A stretch of DNA of 64,000 nt from Streptomyces sp. 1331.2 (GTDB taxonomy: Bacteria; Actinomycetota; Actinomycetes; Streptomycetales; Streptomycetaceae), in contig NZ_OBMJ01000003.1 of NCBI RefSeq assembly GCF_900199205.1, forward strand, positions 248,001 through 312,000. Reading direction: 5' to 3'. The translations under genes were made by a program, and so were the position numbers. This document shows, piece after piece, positions 8,427-15,762 of this stretch (the first letter of the stretch is position 1; each line of letters begins with the position of its first letter). Under the pieces are notes generated by a model. It was given only the letters and a program-made list of their open reading frames with translations, had not been told where the DNA came from and did not search any database.

Positions 8427-8771
8427 GTGCACAGGAACACCAGGAGCAAGAGGCTCGGAATCGCCGCCTGTCTGCTGGCCGGGTTCGCGGCGGCCGGCGT
8501 CGTCGCGGCGCCCGCCGCCGAGGCGCAGTCGGCATCACCGGCCCGGGTCGAGAGCCTCAACTGCTCCACCCCGACCATCGGATTCCTCAACGGCCAGTGG
8601 TACTACGGCATTTCGTGCGACGCATGGGGCACCACCAAGTGGTGGGTGAACGTCAACTGCTCGGACGGCTCCTTCCGGACCGACGGCCCGCACACCACCT
8701 TCCTGAACGTCATGCTGTACTGCCCGCCGAACACCACCGTCACCAAGGGCTGGGTCAGCTACACCCCCTGA
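8427..8771 (+). CDS. small secreted cysteine-containing protein
   Basis: A 114-residue protein. The GTG at 8427 follows AGGGCGGA. Residues 1-34 are a signal peptide (KRLGIAACLLAGFAAAGVV core, cleavage near AEAQS). The mature part is about 80 residues, rich in Trp and Tyr, with four Cys (LNCSTP, ISCDAW, VNCSDG, LYCPP) that could form two disulfides. No family is recognised. It resembles the small Trp/Cys-rich extracellular proteins common in streptomycetes, such as the ones at 13798 and 14518 in this window. Function is unknown. Confidence 0.75.
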   Translation: MHRNTRSKRLGIAACLLAGFAAAGVVAAPAAEAQSASPARVESLNCSTPTIGFLNGQWYYGISCDAWGTTKWWVNVNCSDGSFRTDGPHTTFLNVMLYCPPNTTVTKGWVSYTP

Positions 8772-8847
8772 CCCCACGCCCCCGGGCTCCCGCCGCGCCG
8801 CCGCTCCCCCCCCTTGGGCGGGATCCCGGAAGGGCCCTCGCCGTCTC

Positions 8848-9453
8848 TCACGGAGTCAGGAACAGTTCGTCCAGATGGCGGGCAAGGATCGCCAGCGCGG
8901 CGTCGCCGGTGCGCTGGCCGCCCAGCACGCTTGAGCCCAGACCGTTGACCATGGCCAGCAGTCCGGCGGCGGCGATCTCGGGGTCCTTCCCGGGGTCGAT
9001 CTCCCCGGCCTGCTGGGCTGTGCGGATCTGCTTCGCGAGGAAGCCCTCCAGCAGCTCGGGCTGCCGCGCTCCGTGCTTCTCCAACACCTCGGGGTCGTTG
9101 AGCACCAGGGCGTAGTAGGCGGCATAGGTCCTGGTGATCCGGCGGCTCTCCGGATCGGTCGGCAGGATGCACGACAGGATCGCGGTCACGGTGCCGCGCG
9201 GTGTCGGTGGGGTGCCCGCCGCCCTGATCCAGTTCTCCATGCGGGTCTGGAGTTGGACGGACAGCCTGGCCAGCGCATCCAGCAGGAGCCCTTGCTTGGT
9301 CTCGAAGTAGTACTGCACCAGTCGCAGGGAGACGCCGGCTTCGGCGGCGACCGCCCGCATGCTGGCCGACTGCAGCCCCTGGGTGTCGGCGATCCGCAGC
9401 AGCGCCTCGGCGATCTGCCGTCGGCGTTCCTCGTGATCGACCCGTGCGTTCAT
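8848..9453 (-). CDS. TetR-family repressor
   Basis: A 201-residue protein. The ATG at 9453 has GGAGGTGG 7 bases upstream, so longer in-frame starts are rejected. Residues 9-55 form the TetR HTH (RRQIAEALLRIADTQG ... SMRAVAAEAGVSLRLVQYYF). The helical C-terminal domain would bind an unknown ligand. It is transcribed away from the alpha/beta hydrolase at 9503, and the short divergent gap contains overlapping inverted repeats (9477-9503) that fit a TetR operator, so it probably represses both itself and the hydrolase. Confidence 0.9.
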   Translation of the reverse strand: MNARVDHEERRRQIAEALLRIADTQGLQSASMRAVAAEAGVSLRLVQYYFETKQGLLLDALARLSVQLQTRMENWIRAAGTPPTPRGTVTAILSCILPTDPESRRITRTYAAYYALVLNDPEVLEKHGARQPELLEGFLAKQIRTAQQAGEIDPGKDPEIAAAGLLAMVNGLGSSVLGGQRTGDAALAILARHLDELFLTP

Positions 9454-9476
9454 GGCCCCACCTCCCTGGTACACCC

Positions 9477-9503
9477 GTATCATTGCGTGATACACATGTA
9501 TCA
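9477..9503. promoter_or_regulatory. overlapping TetR operator dyads
   Basis: GTATCA-TTGCG-TGATAC (9477-9493) is a perfect inverted repeat with a 5-base spacer. TGATACA-CA-TGTATCA (9488-9503) is a second perfect dyad sharing its right half. They lie between the TetR gene and the divergent hydrolase, and the second dyad runs into the hydrolase ATG at 9503. Confidence 0.7.
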
Positions 9504-10365
9504 TGCGAATCAGCCAGTTCAAGACCCACCAGGCCGGGGACCGATTCCGCACCGCCTACGAGCGCACTCTCGCGGAACTGTGGCCGGGGCCACGGACGGC
9601 GCTGGACCTTCCGACACATTCGGGACCACCCGCGCCTACCGAACCGGGCCACAGACCGGCGAGCCGATCGTGCTGCTACCCGGCTCGGGCGGAAACGCAC
9701 TGATGTGGCACCGGTACATCGACACGCTGGCCCGGCACCACCCGGTCATCGCCGTCGACACGGTCGGCGAGCCGGGCGCGAGCGTACAAACCGCGCCGAT
9801 CTGCGCCGGCCGGGACGGCGCTGCCTGGCTGGACGAACTCCTGGCCGCACTGGACGTGACGGACGCCCATCTCGTCGGCTGCTCCTACGGCGGCTGGCTG
9901 GCACTCAACCACCAGATCCACCACCCCGGCCGCACCGCCACCCTCACCCTCGTGGATCCCGCCGGCTTCGCCGACTTCGGCCCCCGGTTCTACACCTGGC
10001 TGATCGCCGGCGCCCTCGCCGCAACAGCGCCGCGCCCGCTCCGCCCCCCGCTGGCCCGCCTGGTCGGCAACAGCGCCATCCTGGAGACCGAACTCATGAA
10101 CCTGATGCGCGCATCGATGGGGTTTCGCCGCGCACTCCCGGTTCCTCCGATCCTCTCCGACGAGGAGCTGCGCCGTCTGCGTGTCCCCGCGCTGTTCCTG
10201 CTCGGGGCACGCAGCGCCATGCACGACTCGCGCAAGGTCGCCGACCGCCTCGGCAGGCTCGTGCCCTCGGCCCGGGTGGAGATCGTGCCCGGCGCCGGCC
10301 ACGCACTGCCGACCGACCAACCGGACCTGGTGGTCGACCGCATCCTCTCCACCGTCGGGCCGTAG
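9503..10365 (+). CDS. alpha/beta hydrolase, frameshifted near 9617
   Basis: The N-terminus MRISQFKTHQAGDRFRTAYE and ELWPGPRTALDLPT is in one frame. From about 9619 the continuation TFGTTRAYRTG...EPIVLLPGSGGN is in another, one base out (only CA at 9617-9618 where a full codon is needed). The second part has the hydrolase fold: LPGSGGNALMW oxyanion region, VGCSYGGWLA with nucleophile Ser, and GAGHALP with catalytic His. The complete protein would be about 287 residues. The ATG sits inside the TetR operator with no ribosome site, so the message may be leaderless. The target is probably a small ester or lactone ligand of the regulator; this is inference. Confidence 0.75.
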
Positions 10366-10415
10366 TGCCACCCGGTAGGTTCAACCCCCTGGGAAGCCTT
10401 CTTGGGAACGGTGCC

Positions 10416-10775
10416 ATGAGAGTCAGATGCCTGCGGATCATCCACCCCTCGGCCGGTCTCCCGGTCCCGGAGTACGACGGGATCCGGGTGGGCGGTGTCT
10501 ACCCGGTGCTGGAGCTGGTCGCCCACGACATCGATTGCCAGATCCGCGTGCTCGGCCCCGGCACGCCCGACCCCGGACTGCTCTGGGACACCGCCGACTT
10601 CGAGACGGTGGACACCCGGATGCCACCCGGCTGGACCCTGGTGATCGCCGACGGCCGCACCCGCCTCGCGGACTCCCGTTGGCAGCGGCCCGGGTTCTGG
10701 ACCGACTACCACCGCGGCGACCCGCGGGCGCTGGCGGACTACGAGGACGTGAAGCGCGAACTCCTGGAGACCTGA
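10416..10775 (+). CDS. hypothetical protein, 119 aa
   Basis: ATG 10416 opens a 119-residue acidic, soluble protein (MRVRCLRIIHPSAG ... DVKRELLET). It has no signal peptide, membrane segment or recognisable motif. The composition (many Asp, Trp, Tyr, Pro) resembles small immunity-type or DUF proteins scattered in streptomycete genomes, but I do not recognise the family. It is 50 bases downstream of the hydrolase and followed by a strong palindromic terminator candidate, so it may be the last gene of that unit. Confidence 0.6.
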   Translation: MRVRCLRIIHPSAGLPVPEYDGIRVGGVYPVLELVAHDIDCQIRVLGPGTPDPGLLWDTADFETVDTRMPPGWTLVIADGRTRLADSRWQRPGFWTDYHRGDPRALADYEDVKRELLET

Positions 10776-10788
10776 CCCCCGTACACGG

Positions 10789-10810
10789 CGGCGGGCTCCG
10801 GAGCCCGCCG
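10789..10810. terminator. 22-bp perfect palindrome, terminator candidate
   Basis: CGGCGGGCTCC followed at once by its complement GGAGCCCGCCG, 13 bases after the stop of the 10416 gene. A partial repeat of the right arm follows. There is no T-run, as is common for actinobacterial terminators. Confidence 0.55.
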
Positions 10811-10844
10811 GAGCCCGCCGCTTCCGGCTACCGGCACTAATCGC

Positions 10845-10946
10845 AGTGCACCGGGCTTCAGCCCGGTGGTGAAGCGATAACCCGCCGAGACGGTCACCCG
10901 ACCGTGGTGGGAATCCCCGGCCCTGAGGCCGGGGAGCGGAAGTCAC
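10845..10946 (+). mobile_element. orphan IS200/IS605-like end, possible omega-RNA relic
   Basis: Three perfect small hairpins stand in a row: ACCGGGC-TTCA-GCCCGGT (10850-10867), ACGGTC-ACCC-GACCGT (10890-10905) and CCCCGGCC-CTGA-GGCCGGGG (10915-10934). The last is preceded by GGGAAT and followed by AGCGGAAGTCA. GGGAATC + GC hairpin + GGAAGTCA is the look of the right end of actinobacterial IS200/IS605 elements, where the guide-RNA scaffold of TnpB lies. No tnpA or tnpB gene is nearby, so this is a solo end or a palindrome-associated derivative. Its right border touches the stop codon of the peptide gene on the other strand. Confidence 0.55.
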
Positions 10947-11245
10947 ATGACCGTGCAGGTGGTCGAGCCGTCGGGGTTGCTGGACATGCCTCCGCCGGCG
11001 TGTGCGCAGTAGTCCTCGCAGACCGAGGACGAACCCGGCTCGCAGGTCACCGTCATCACCTCCGCGAAGTCCCTGCGGACCGCCCCCGCCCGGCGCCGGG
11101 TCCCGCAGCGGATGTTCAGGCCCGCGGGCCGTACGCGGCTCGGTTCCACGCCGCCCGGTTCGCGCACCCCACCGGCCGCCGCCGCCCGGTAGCGGGGCGC
11201 GGCGGCGTCCAGGGACTGCTCTGCGGTGAAGCCTGGGGTCCTCAT
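10943..11245 (-). CDS. Cys-rich peptide with FTAEQSL leader motif (putative precursor)
   Basis: A 100-residue protein from ATG 11245, with GGAGGAGGAGG 7-17 bases upstream. The N-terminus MRTPGFTAEQSLDAAAPRYR carries a TAE-x-SL motif that I associate with small Cys-bearing actinobacterial peptides. The C-terminal third has five Cys (IRCG, VTCEPG, VCEDYC, TTCTVM) with Gly/Ser/Asp between, unlike a globular enzyme. It is the last gene of a minus-strand cluster with a PatG-C-like protein, a small Cys protein and a subtilisin. By analogy with cyanobactin loci, where PatA/PatG-type subtilisins cut precursors, it may be the substrate. That role is inference. The stop codon lies at the edge of the IS605-like relic, so the C-terminus may have been altered by it. 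Confidence 0.6.
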   Translation of the reverse strand: MRTPGFTAEQSLDAAAPRYRAAAAGGVREPGGVEPSRVRPAGLNIRCGTRRRAGAVRRDFAEVMTVTCEPGSSSVCEDYCAHAGGGMSSNPDGSTTCTVM

Positions 11246-11264
11246 CTCGGGTGCCTCCTCCTCC

Positions 11265-11331
11265 GTGTCCTCTGTCCTCTGTTCTCTGTCCTCTGTTCTT
11301 CGTGTGTCCCGTGTGTCCGGTGTGTCATCTG
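11265..11331. repeat. TGTCCTCT-type low-complexity repeat
   Basis: A run of TGTCCTCT, TGTTCTCT and TGTGTCC(C/G) units fills the gap between the PatG-C-like gene and the Cys-rich peptide gene, in the region that would be the peptide gene's leader or promoter. The strong strand asymmetry (pyrimidine-rich on +, purine-rich in the message) is distinctive. Confidence 0.5.
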
Positions 11332-12326
11332 TCGTAGTAGGGCTGGAGTCGGGTGACCAGGAACGGGTGCCGCTCCGTCACGTCGACCCGGGCGAACGCC
11401 TTCTCCGTGACGTCCGTGTCGCGGCCGGTGTAGGAGAAGACCACGTCGACGACCGTCCTGGCCCCGCCGAGCCGTGACGGGCGGACCTCGACGGCGGTGA
11501 TGGACTGGTTGCGGTCGAAGGCCTCCGCCGCCCTCGCGTAGATTGCCGGGTAGCGGACGGCCAGGTAGTTCAGCGCCCGGTGCTCGTCCGTCGCACCGGC
11601 GTTGTCCGAGAGTTGGACGACCCGGTCGAACACCTCGGCCGCCGCGGAGCGGAACCGGTCGGCGTCGGCCCCCTTCGGTACGGGGAGGCTGGCGAGCAGC
11701 GTGTCACGGTCGAAGGAGTAGATCTGGTCGACGACCGCCGTCGGCACCATCAGCCCGTTGCAGACCTCGGGCGGGGCGATCGGGCCGACCGTACCGATCA
11801 CCACGTCCACGTCGCCGCCGTCGGATCGCGGCCGTACGGCGTCGACCAGCAGTGACAGGTCCGCCGGATCGCGGGGCCGCAGGAGGTAGGTCTCCAGGCC
11901 CTCGATGGTCAGGATCCAGCACAACTGCCGTGCCAGGTAACGGTTTTCCTGTTCGGAGAGCACAGCCTGGAGCGCTTCCCGGTCGGTCAGCCCCGCGACG
12001 TCCGCCCGGCCGAGGACCTGGGCGAACTCCTTCTCCACCCCGAGGGTCGGGAAGCGCGGCTCGACGCGGCCCACGGCGTAGAGGTACGCGGGTTGCGCCC
12101 GGGCCGAGCCGTCGCCGTGGCCACAGCCACAGCCGCACCCGCACCCGCCGGCCGGAGACAGGTCCTCGGCGGACATCTGGACGGTCTGACCCAACGGCCC
12201 GACCGGCCCGACCGGCTCGACCGGCCCGCCGGGTTCAGCGAGTTCCACAGGCTCCACGGGCCCCACAGGCCCAGTGGATTCCACGGTGAAGCCCGCGTCC
12301 GTGCGCTCGGTGTTGGACTCCTCCAC
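11325..12326 (-). CDS. PatG C-terminal-domain-like protein
   Basis: A 333-residue protein from GTG 12326. The first 60 residues are a low-complexity GPVGPVEPV-type repeat followed by the Cys-run GGCGCGCGCGHG. From about residue 80, PAYLYAVGRVEPRFPTLGVE, ENRYLARQLCWILTIEGLET and YLLRPRDP match, from memory, the conserved C-terminal domain that follows the subtilisin domain in cyanobactin PatG-family proteins. Here that domain is a separate gene, 700 bases from the subtilisin gene and in the same orientation. Its biochemical function is unknown even in PatG. The Cys-Gly run may bind metal or be modified. It is probably a partner of the protease at 12619 and of the downstream peptide. Confidence 0.72.
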   Translation of the reverse strand: MEESNTERTDAGFTVESTGPVGPVEPVELAEPGGPVEPVGPVGPLGQTVQMSAEDLSPAGGCGCGCGCGHGDGSARAQPAYLYAVGRVEPRFPTLGVEKEFAQVLGRADVAGLTDREALQAVLSEQENRYLARQLCWILTIEGLETYLLRPRDPADLSLLVDAVRPRSDGGDVDVVIGTVGPIAPPEVCNGLMVPTAVVDQIYSFDRDTLLASLPVPKGADADRFRSAAAEVFDRVVQLSDNAGATDEHRALNYLAVRYPAIYARAAEAFDRNQSITAVEVRPSRLGGARTVVDVVFSYTGRDTDVTEKAFARVDVTERHPFLVTRLQPYYDR

Positions 12327-12382
12327 TGCTCCGCTCCCTTCTCCTGCCCGCCGCCACTGCTGTCATCCCGTCGAGGGGCAAC

Positions 12383-12622
12383 TCACCGCGACGACCGGCC
12401 GCGGAAGCCCACCCACCGGTTGAGCCGTTCGGCGCGCCGGCCGCAGCAACCGCAGGGGCGGATGCCCACGGCCCCGGTCGCCCGCTTGATCACGTCGCCC
12501 AGGCCGATGTCCTCCTCGTTGACGAAGCCGGGCAGCCGCACCCGTGGTCGCGGCCGTGCCGGTTCGCCGGTCGGCGGTCCGGAGCCGCCGTGGAGCCTGT
12601 CGCCGGCCGTCCTGTCCCTCAT
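12383..12622 (-). CDS. small Cys-motif protein of the PatG-like cluster
   Basis: A 79-residue protein. ATG 12622 overlaps the subtilisin stop by four bases (ATGA) and has GGAGGACGGG upstream, so translation is coupled. The N-terminal 35 residues are basic and Gly/Pro-rich. The C-terminal half contains EEDIGLGDVIKRA and GIRPCGCCGRRAERLNRW, a compact Cys-x-Cys-Cys motif followed by basic residues. I recall similar small proteins with a GLGDVIKRAT...GI(K/R)PCGGC pattern in other genomes without an assigned function. It could be an alternative substrate, a metal-binding helper or a carrier for the peptide pathway. Confidence 0.65.
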   Translation of the reverse strand: MRDRTAGDRLHGGSGPPTGEPARPRPRVRLPGFVNEEDIGLGDVIKRATGAVGIRPCGCCGRRAERLNRWVGFRGRSSR

Positions 12623-13662
12623 CCCGTCCTCCTTGCCGTCCGTGTGCCGCCGGTCCACCGGGCCAGCCGCTCCCGGGCCCGCGCGGCGTCCAGCAGGTCG
12701 GGCCAGAGCGCCCGGCGCGGGTGGGTGGTGCCGCACAGCGCCCGGCGGATCTCGGCCGCGCCGGCGTGCGGGAACTCGGAGTACAGCAGGGCGATGGCCC
12801 CGGTCACCAGGGGTGCGGCGACGCTGGTGCCGCGGATCGGCGGCTGGCGGGCGGCCGTGGCCAGGCTGGTGATCCCCTCGCCGGGTGCGCTCAGGCCCGC
12901 CCTCGCGATCGACCCGGCCAGGTTGGAGTACGGCGCCGGGCGGCCGCGGCGGTCACAGGCCGCGACCGGGATCACCGCCGGATGCCGGGTGAGGACCGAG
13001 CCGCCGACCACCCCCTGGTTGCCCGCGGCGACGACGACGATCACGCCGCGTCGCGCCGCGTGGTCCAGGGCCTCGGTCAGGGACCGGCCCTCGCGCACCG
13101 CCGACCAGCTCAGGTCCGCACTGACGTTGACGACCCTGGCACCGGCGTCGACGGTGTCGACGATGGCCGCGGCAAGCTGTTCGGGGCCCGTCGGCAGCGG
13201 GAAGCCGCTCCGTAACGGGAGGCCGGCCCGCCCCGCGCCCTCGGCCGACCCCGCCCCCTCCGCGAACACCGACCTCAGCAGCACCGTGCAGTCGGGGCAG
13301 ACCGCCGGAGCGCCAGTACCGCGCCGCCCGGTCAGGATCCCGGCGACGAAGGTGCCGTGCCGGCACTGCTCGCTGCCCGGCTCGGCGCACCGCGTCGGTA
13401 CGTCACCGGGCAGTTCACGCAGGCGCGCGGTCCGCAGCCCGGGGTGTGCGACGGCAACCGGGCCGTCCACGAGCCCCACGACCGTCTCCGGCCGTCCACG
13501 GGTGCGCGCCATCAGGCCGCCGAGGGCGACCAGGTCCAGCGGCGCCACGTCCAGGACTCGCGGTCCGGCCGCCGTCTCGACTGCCTCGGATGTCTCGACC
13601 GCGTCGACGAACCGGCGCTGCCGGGCACCGCCGGGGATGGCTCCCGCACGGATCGTGCCCAT
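12619..13662 (-). CDS. subtilisin-like (S8) protease, PatG-type
   Basis: A 347-residue protein. Counting from ATG 13662, the triad is Asp66 (VGLVDGPVAVAH), His102 (QCRHGTFVAGIL) and Ser280 (IRGTSVAAPLVTG), with Asn215 of VAAGNQG completing the oxyanion hole. The LVDGPV form of the Asp strand resembles cyanobactin PatA/PatG proteases rather than secreted subtilisins. There is no signal peptide, so it should act in the cytoplasm. The start is uncertain; a GTG at 13713 is also in frame. Extra Cys residues (CAEPGSEQCRHG, VCPDCT) may form a metal or disulfide site. It heads a cluster with the small Cys protein, the PatG-C-like protein and a Cys-rich peptide. Confidence 0.85.
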   Translation of the reverse strand: MGTIRAGAIPGGARQRRFVDAVETSEAVETAAGPRVLDVAPLDLVALGGLMARTRGRPETVVGLVDGPVAVAHPGLRTARLRELPGDVPTRCAEPGSEQCRHGTFVAGILTGRRGTGAPAVCPDCTVLLRSVFAEGAGSAEGAGRAGLPLRSGFPLPTGPEQLAAAIVDTVDAGARVVNVSADLSWSAVREGRSLTEALDHAARRGVIVVVAAGNQGVVGGSVLTRHPAVIPVAACDRRGRPAPYSNLAGSIARAGLSAPGEGITSLATAARQPPIRGTSVAAPLVTGAIALLYSEFPHAGAAEIRRALCGTTHPRRALWPDLLDAARARERLARWTGGTRTARRTG

Positions 13663-13755
13663 GGATCCACGGTAAGACCGCCCGCCCCGACCGTCATGTC
13701 CGGCCGGCACCACCGCGGACCGCGCCCGCTACGAACCGCGACCACGGACCTCGGC

Positions 13756-13811
13756 TCACGGGCAGGACGTCACGCGCAGTAGGTCACGGGCAGTACGTCA
13801 CGGGCAGTACA
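13756..13811. repeat. four tandem 14-bp units at a gene 3' end
   Basis: TCACGGGCAGGACG, TCACGCGCAGTAGG, TCACGGGCAGTACG and TCACGGGCAGTACA follow each other exactly. The last unit contains the stop codon and final three codons (YCP) of the secreted-protein gene on the minus strand, so the 3' end of that gene has been duplicated downstream by slippage. Confidence 0.7.
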
Positions 13812-14268
13812 CCACGCTGGGGCCCCTGCTGCCGACGTCGAGCCGGTAGTCCCGGACCCCGATGATGACGCACATGTAACCGCCATTGCCCCAGGGGCCG
13901 TAGTACCAGCTCGGGCCGTCCATCTCGCTGCCGGGCCCGGTGGTGGTGCCCGGCCCCCAGGTGTTGCTGTAGCCGATGGTCCCGTCGGCGTTGTACCCGA
14001 TGTGACTCACCGACAGCATGCACCAATTCGACGGGGCGTCGCCCGTCTGCTGGTAGCCGTGGGGCGTCACCATGTTGGCGCTCCACGTCGTCCAGAAGTA
14101 GCACCCGCTGCCGGTCGGACCGAACTGGTCGTCCCAGTTGAAGCCGCTCGCCGACGCGGGCGCTGCGCCGGCCGTCACCATCCCCCCGGCCAGCGCAGCC
14201 GACAGTGCCGCCACAGCCGCAGCCTTCCTGAACCTACCCAGTCCACCCAACCTGCCCAACCTGCCCAT
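13798..14268 (-). CDS. small secreted Trp/Gly/Cys-rich protein
   Basis: A 156-residue protein from ATG 14268, with GGGAGG 8 bases upstream. Residues 1-40 are a signal peptide (basic start, AAAVAALSAALAGG core, ASASG cleavage region). The mature domain is rich in Gly, Trp and Tyr with four Cys (GCYFW, NWCMLS, MCVIIG, VYCP at the end). No family is recognised; function unknown. It is transcribed alone, downstream of the PatG-like cluster promoter region but in the same orientation; I see no evidence that it belongs to that cluster. Confidence 0.7.
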   Translation of the reverse strand: MGRLGRLGGLGRFRKAAAVAALSAALAGGMVTAGAAPASASGFNWDDQFGPTGSGCYFWTTWSANMVTPHGYQQTGDAPSNWCMLSVSHIGYNADGTIGYSNTWGPGTTTGPGSEMDGPSWYYGPWGNGGYMCVIIGVRDYRLDVGSRGPSVVYCP

Positions 14269-14418
14269 TGCCTCTGCCTCCCGCTCGAAGTCCGGTAACG
14301 AGCTTCCCCGCCACCGCAGTTGGCGACCGTAGCGGGAGGCCGGTGGCGGCGCCACGTCGAGCCGCGAAGTGTCAGGGGAACGGCCGGTCAACGTCGTTCC
14401 CGGCGGTGTCGTCGCTCG

Positions 14419-14449
14419 GGCCCCACCCCGATCGGAGCGGGGTGGGGCC
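14419..14449. terminator. strong GC hairpin
   Basis: GGCCCCACCCCG and CGGGGTGGGGCC face each other around a short AT-containing loop. On the minus strand it lies about 70 bases beyond the stop of the 14518 reading frame and would end transcription of that gene. Confidence 0.6.
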
Positions 14450-14517
14450 GGACCTCGGTGCGCGCGGGCTGAACGGGCACCTCCCGGCGCCGGAAGGTGC
14501 ACCTGGCAGCAGTGGGT

Positions 14518-14880
14518 TCAGCAGAAGATCGTCGTGTACCAGCCGTACGTGTAGGTGGAGTTGTAGTGCCACGTCACGGTGTAGTAGGCAGGCGCCCACA
14601 CCCTGGACGCGCCCACCCAGTCCTGGTACCCGCCGCTGCCGTCGTACCACCGCGGGCATACCCAGTCCCCGTGGTTGGCACAGTTGTTCACGAACTGGAC
14701 CAGCGCGGCGCTGACCTGCGAGTTTGTAGCGATCATGGCGCTGACCTGGGAAAACTCATGTATGGAGTTTTCACTGGTCAACGCCGTTTTCCGCCCCCAT
14801 GTGCCCTGGATGTGCCCCGGCGACCATCCTTGCCGAGTCTCATGGGTGAGTCTCCGGAGGTATGTGCCGCTCACAGTCAC
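14518..14880 (-). pseudogene. probable remnant of a small secreted protein gene
   Basis: The C-terminal 70 residues (NNCANHGDWVCPRWYDG ... TYTYGWYTTIFC) look like the mature part of a small Trp/Tyr/Cys-rich secreted protein. The upstream part of the frame (MTVSGTYLRRLTHETRQ and on) has no signal peptide and different composition, and starts only 18 bases past the CD-NTase stop. The secretion signal has probably been lost at a junction near 14730-14770, where the AT-richer CBASS segment begins. A genuine 120-residue protein with no leader is less likely. Confidence 0.45.
14751..14771. terminator. AAAACTC/GAGTTTT hairpin after the CD-NTase operon
   Basis: A perfect 7-bp inverted repeat, AAAACTC at 14751-14757 and GAGTTTT at 14765-14771. 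On the minus strand the stem ends in TTTT, and it lies 130 bases past the CD-NTase stop, so it may be an intrinsic terminator carried with that operon. Its AT content is unusual for this genome. Confidence 0.45.
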
Positions 14881-14898
14881 GTCCGAATCGGCCAGGCG

Positions 14899-15762
14899 CT
14901 ACCACCGCTTCGGGAACCTTCCGGCAAAGAGGAGGTTGAGCTGTTCGAAGGCTGCGACCTCGTCGCCCCGGGCGGAGGCATCGACTGCCCTCCGGGCCCT
15001 CGTGGCAGCTGTCCGGATCTTCGACAGCGCTTCGAGCCTCCTGGGGTCTGAGCTGCAAGCCGAGAAGCGGCCTCCGACCCTCTTCGGATCGTTCATGTCG
15101 GGCAGGGCTCGGGCCGCCAAGTCCTCGAAGACCATGCACAGATCGATCAGGTGCACGATGGCGGACTCGCCCATTGCGTGCTGTGCGGCACGCATCTCAA
15201 GGTAGAACGAGGACATCTGCACGTCATTCAGGTACTTCCACGCCTTCAGTAGTCGGATGAGTGCCTTCACTTTGCCGGAGGGGAAACGTGCTGCTGACTC
15301 GTTCACGTAGGCCAAGTGGGCGTCAGGAGAAGAGAGCATCCAGGTGCCACCCGGCTGGGGGATGTAGTAACTGAAGTACTCTCCGGTCCCGTGCAAGTAG
15401 CCGGGGGTCACTTCGACTGTCTCCGTACCGTTAGCAAACGCGCACACTACGGCTGGTCGGGAGACCCTGATGCGTGTGGCCCAGAAGCGTGAGGCGAGGG
15501 CGTCCCTGATCTTCGCCAGGATGGCTTCAGGGGATGATGGCATGTCTCCCTTCAGACTGACGAGGTAATCGGCGTCGCTGTAGCCGCTCACGCCCGTCCC
15601 GTGTCGCAACGACCCGGTCTCAACGGAGCGGTTCAGCCCAATGGCGGCGTTGATGCAACCCTCCACCTCCGCTCTGTGTCGGCTGGAAGCCGAGAACTGA
15701 GAAGCGGACGGTGTCATCTTGGTCAGGAACTCGTCGATAGCAACAGCCAAGCTCTTAGGCAC
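14899..15762 (-). CDS. CD-NTase-like nucleotidyltransferase (CBASS-type)
   Basis: A 287-residue protein. The GTG at 15762 has GGAG about 10 bases upstream and overlaps the end of the SLATT gene by 8 bases, so the two are coupled. The polymerase-beta fold signature is ETGSLRHGTGVSGYSDADYL: Gly50-Ser51 and the metal-binding pair Asp63/Asp65. A third acidic residue may be Glu117 (TVEVTPGY). An OAS/SMODS-type helical core follows. Such enzymes make cyclic or linear oligonucleotide signals after phage infection that activate a partner effector. The partner here is the 2TM SLATT protein. Base composition is lower in GC than the flanks, consistent with transfer. The nucleotide product cannot be predicted. 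Confidence 0.78.
   Translation of the reverse strand: MPKSLAVAIDEFLTKMTPSASQFSASSRHRAEVEGCINAAIGLNRSVETGSLRHGTGVSGYSDADYLVSLKGDMPSSPEAILAKIRDALASRFWATRIRVSRPAVVCAFANGTETVEVTPGYLHGTGEYFSYYIPQPGGTWMLSSPDAHLAYVNESAARFPSGKVKALIRLLKAWKYLNDVQMSSFYLEMRAAQHAMGESAIVHLIDLCMVFEDLAARALPDMNDPKRVGGRFSACSSDPRRLEALSKIRTAATRARRAVDASARGDEVAAFEQLNLLFAGRFPKRW

Noticed and set aside
14372..14714. Short plus-strand frames over the 14518 region
   Set aside because: They run through the terminator hairpin and lack ribosome sites; the minus-strand Cys/Trp-rich sequence is better supported.
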